This document shows positions 5,982 through 7,143 of a stretch of DNA of 7,143 nucleotides, one piece after another. A program made the position numbers and the translations under genes. The stretch covers positions 1 through 7,143 of the forward strand of contig DASUUH010000030.1 in NCBI GenBank assembly GCA_036374175.1. The letters are read 5' to 3'. Origin of the DNA: JASLBX01 sp036374175. Lineage in GTDB: Bacteria; Actinomycetota; Actinomycetes; Jiangellales; Jiangellaceae. Every line of letters starts with the position of its first letter. The first letter of the stretch is position 1. The notes beneath the pieces were generated by a model. That model was not told the DNA's origin. It saw only the letters and a list, made by a program, of their open reading frames with translations, and ran no database searches.

Positions 5982-6894
5982 AATCCCTCGGTCATCCGGG
6001 GCCGCCAGGGCGTGCCGCTGCGCCTCACCTTTGATCGCCGAGAGGCCGGCGACTGCTCGGCGCGAGTGGTGTTCCCTGACCTCGGGGTGAGCACGGCGCT
6101 ACCGGCGTTCGGCAAGACTGTGGTGGAGCTCTTACCGGAGCGGACCGGCGAGTTCGGCTTTGCCTGCGGGATGAAACATGCTGCACGGCACGCTGGTCGT
6201 CGAGGCGGACGGCGCTGGCGACGGGGCGGCCCTGGTGCCGGAGCCGGCCGGCCGCACCAACGAGATGCCCCCCGCTGGTAAGACGCCGATGCTCGCCGCC
6301 GTTGATCGCTCGCCGGCTGGCATCATCGCCGTTGCCGAGACGGTCAAGGAGGACTCCGTCGCCGCGATCGCCGCACTCCAGCGGCCGGGGCTCGAGGTCG
6401 TGATGATCACCGGTGACAACCGGCGCACCGCTGCGGCGATCGCCGGCCAGGTCGGAATTGCCCGCGTGCTCGCCGAAGTCCTTCCTGAAGATAAGGCACT
6501 GCAAGTCCGCCGACTCCAAGACGAGGGCAACCTCGTCGCCATGGTCGGCGACGGCATCAACGACGCCCCTGCGCTCGCGCAGTCGGACGTCGGCATGGCG
6601 ATCGGCACGGGGACCGACATCGCCGTCGAGGCGGGCGACGTGGTGCTCATGCGCGGCGACCTGCGCAGCGCGGCGCATGCGATCGAGCTGTCCCGCCGGA
6701 CAATGCGGACGACCAAGCAGAACCTGTTCTGGGCGTTCATCTACAACGTGGTGGGCATTCCCATCGCGGCGGGCATACTCTATCCCGCGTTCGGACTGTT
6801 GCTCAGTCCGATTCTGGCCAGCGCGGCGATGGCGTTCAGCTCGGTGAGCGTCGTGACGAACTCGCTGCGGTTGCGCGGCGCGCGCATCGCGTGA
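5982..6894 (+). pseudogene. Broken cupredoxin-fused Cu(+) P1B-type ATPase (CopA-like)
   Basis: Homology-like sequence starts right after the oxidase stop with NPSVIRGRQGVPLRLTFDRR in one frame. It continues through GDC and FACGM of a cupredoxin-like domain. At 6174-6176 an extra A shifts the frame; removing it restores ACGMNMLHGTLVVE, with the expected Cys, Met and His ligands. After a short linker the frame from 6178 jumps to GKTPM (about 6278), just before the P domain. It then reads MITGDN, MVGDGINDAPALAQSDVG, helix 7 with YN (750-range of intact enzymes) and helix 8 with MAFSSVS, the Cu(+)-ATPase ligand pattern. Missing are helices 1-6, the CPC motif, the A domain TGE, the phosphorylated DKTGT and most of the N domain. 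No in-frame ATG, GTG or TTG precedes GTG 6012. It cannot transport copper. Residual open frames are 6012-6281 and 6178-6894. Confidence 0.9.
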
Positions 6895-6907
6895 GCAACC
6901 CACTGAC

Positions 6908-6913
6908 AGGAGA
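6908..6913 (+). promoter_or_regulatory. Ribosome binding site of the CsoR-family gene
   Basis: AGGAGA lies 7 bases before ATG 6921, in the 26-base gap after the ATPase remnant. It supports the long N-terminus of the regulator over internal GTG codons such as 7026. Confidence 0.7.
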
Positions 6914-6920
6914 CCGCGGA

Positions 6921-7143
6921 ATGGCGGAGCCGAAGATGACGCGCGCGACGGCGTCGCGCGGAAAGGCGGACGACCAGCGATCGGCGGTGGTGGCGACCGG
7001 GCACGCCGCGGGGTGTGGGTGCGCGGTGCATGACGCCGACGGTCGCAAGGCGGTCGGCGTCGATCCCGATGCGAAGACACGCAACCTCAAGCGGCTGCGC
7101 CGCATCGAGGGCCAGGTCCGCGGGCTGCAGAAGATGGTGGACG
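6921..7143 (+). CDS. CsoR/FrmR-family metal-sensing repressor, 3' end outside window
   Basis: Only the first 74 residues are present. From about residue 52 the sequence AKTRNLKRLRRIEGQVRG, continuing LQKMVD, is the first helix of the CsoR/FrmR (DUF156) family. These are small all-helical DNA-binding repressors that release DNA on binding Cu(I) or another effector. The sensing Cys and His-x-x-x-Cys residues of helix 2 lie beyond the edge, so Cu sensing cannot be confirmed. The copper operon and the CsoR-like palindrome at 2208 make Cu the best guess. The N-terminal extension of about 50 residues is long for the family and holds H28-x3-C32-G-C34-x2-H37, a possible extra metal site. The gene is last in the visible run and was probably cotranscribed with it, which would make the system autoregulated. 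Confidence 0.88.
   Translation, partial: MAEPKMTRATASRGKADDQRSAVVATGHAAGCGCAVHDADGRKAVGVDPDAKTRNLKRLRRIEGQVRGLQKMVD

Noticed and set aside
6025..7080. Minus-strand 351-residue open frame across the ATPase remnant and regulator
   Set aside because: Low-complexity Arg/Pro/His sequence without motifs. It lies opposite two recognisable plus-strand sequences.
1..7143. Insertion sequence or CRISPR array to explain the decayed ATPase
   Set aside because: No transposase motif, terminal inverted repeats or spaced repeats were seen. The lesions fit simple deletion and a one-base insertion.

Overview
This is GC-rich DNA with strongly GC-biased third codon positions. Gene content (CsoR-family regulator, cupredoxin-type P-ATPase remnant, CcdA/redoxin pair, multicopper oxidase) and GTG/TTG start use point to a high-GC actinobacterium (Actinomycetota). 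I cannot name the genus. The window is almost fully coding, with no RNA gene, insertion sequence or CRISPR array seen. The longest stretch without a gene is the 177-bp divergent promoter region.

Layout. The left part (23-2163) is a two-gene minus-strand operon for an ABC transporter: an ATP-binding subunit followed, with a 4-base overlap, by a permease made of two tandem membrane halves. The intergenic region 2164-2340 holds TACCCC-N3-GGGGTA at 2208-2222, which resembles copper-responsive CsoR operators, plus a long inverted repeat and an 11-bp-phased direct repeat. From 2341 a plus-strand run follows: glutaredoxin-like CxxC protein, CcdA/DsbD-like membrane thiol transporter, membrane-anchored redoxin, small secreted Met/His-rich protein, multicopper oxidase, the ruins of a cupredoxin-fused Cu(+) P-type ATPase, and the first 74 codons of a CsoR-family repressor cut by the window edge.

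How it works together (inference). The plus-strand genes look like an extracytoplasmic copper-handling operon. CcdA would carry reducing equivalents across the membrane to the redoxin, keeping thiols or copper ligands reduced. The Met-rich protein would bind Cu(I), and the multicopper oxidase would oxidise it to Cu(II). The CsoR-type protein would be the sensor acting at the shared operator. The cytoplasmic Cu(+) exporter normally expected here is destroyed by a lost start, a 1-base frameshift and a large internal deletion. That leaves the divergent ABC transporter, next to the same operator, as the only apparently intact transporter of the exporter type in the window, and a candidate for a copper-linked role. 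That substitution is a hypothesis, not something the sequence proves.
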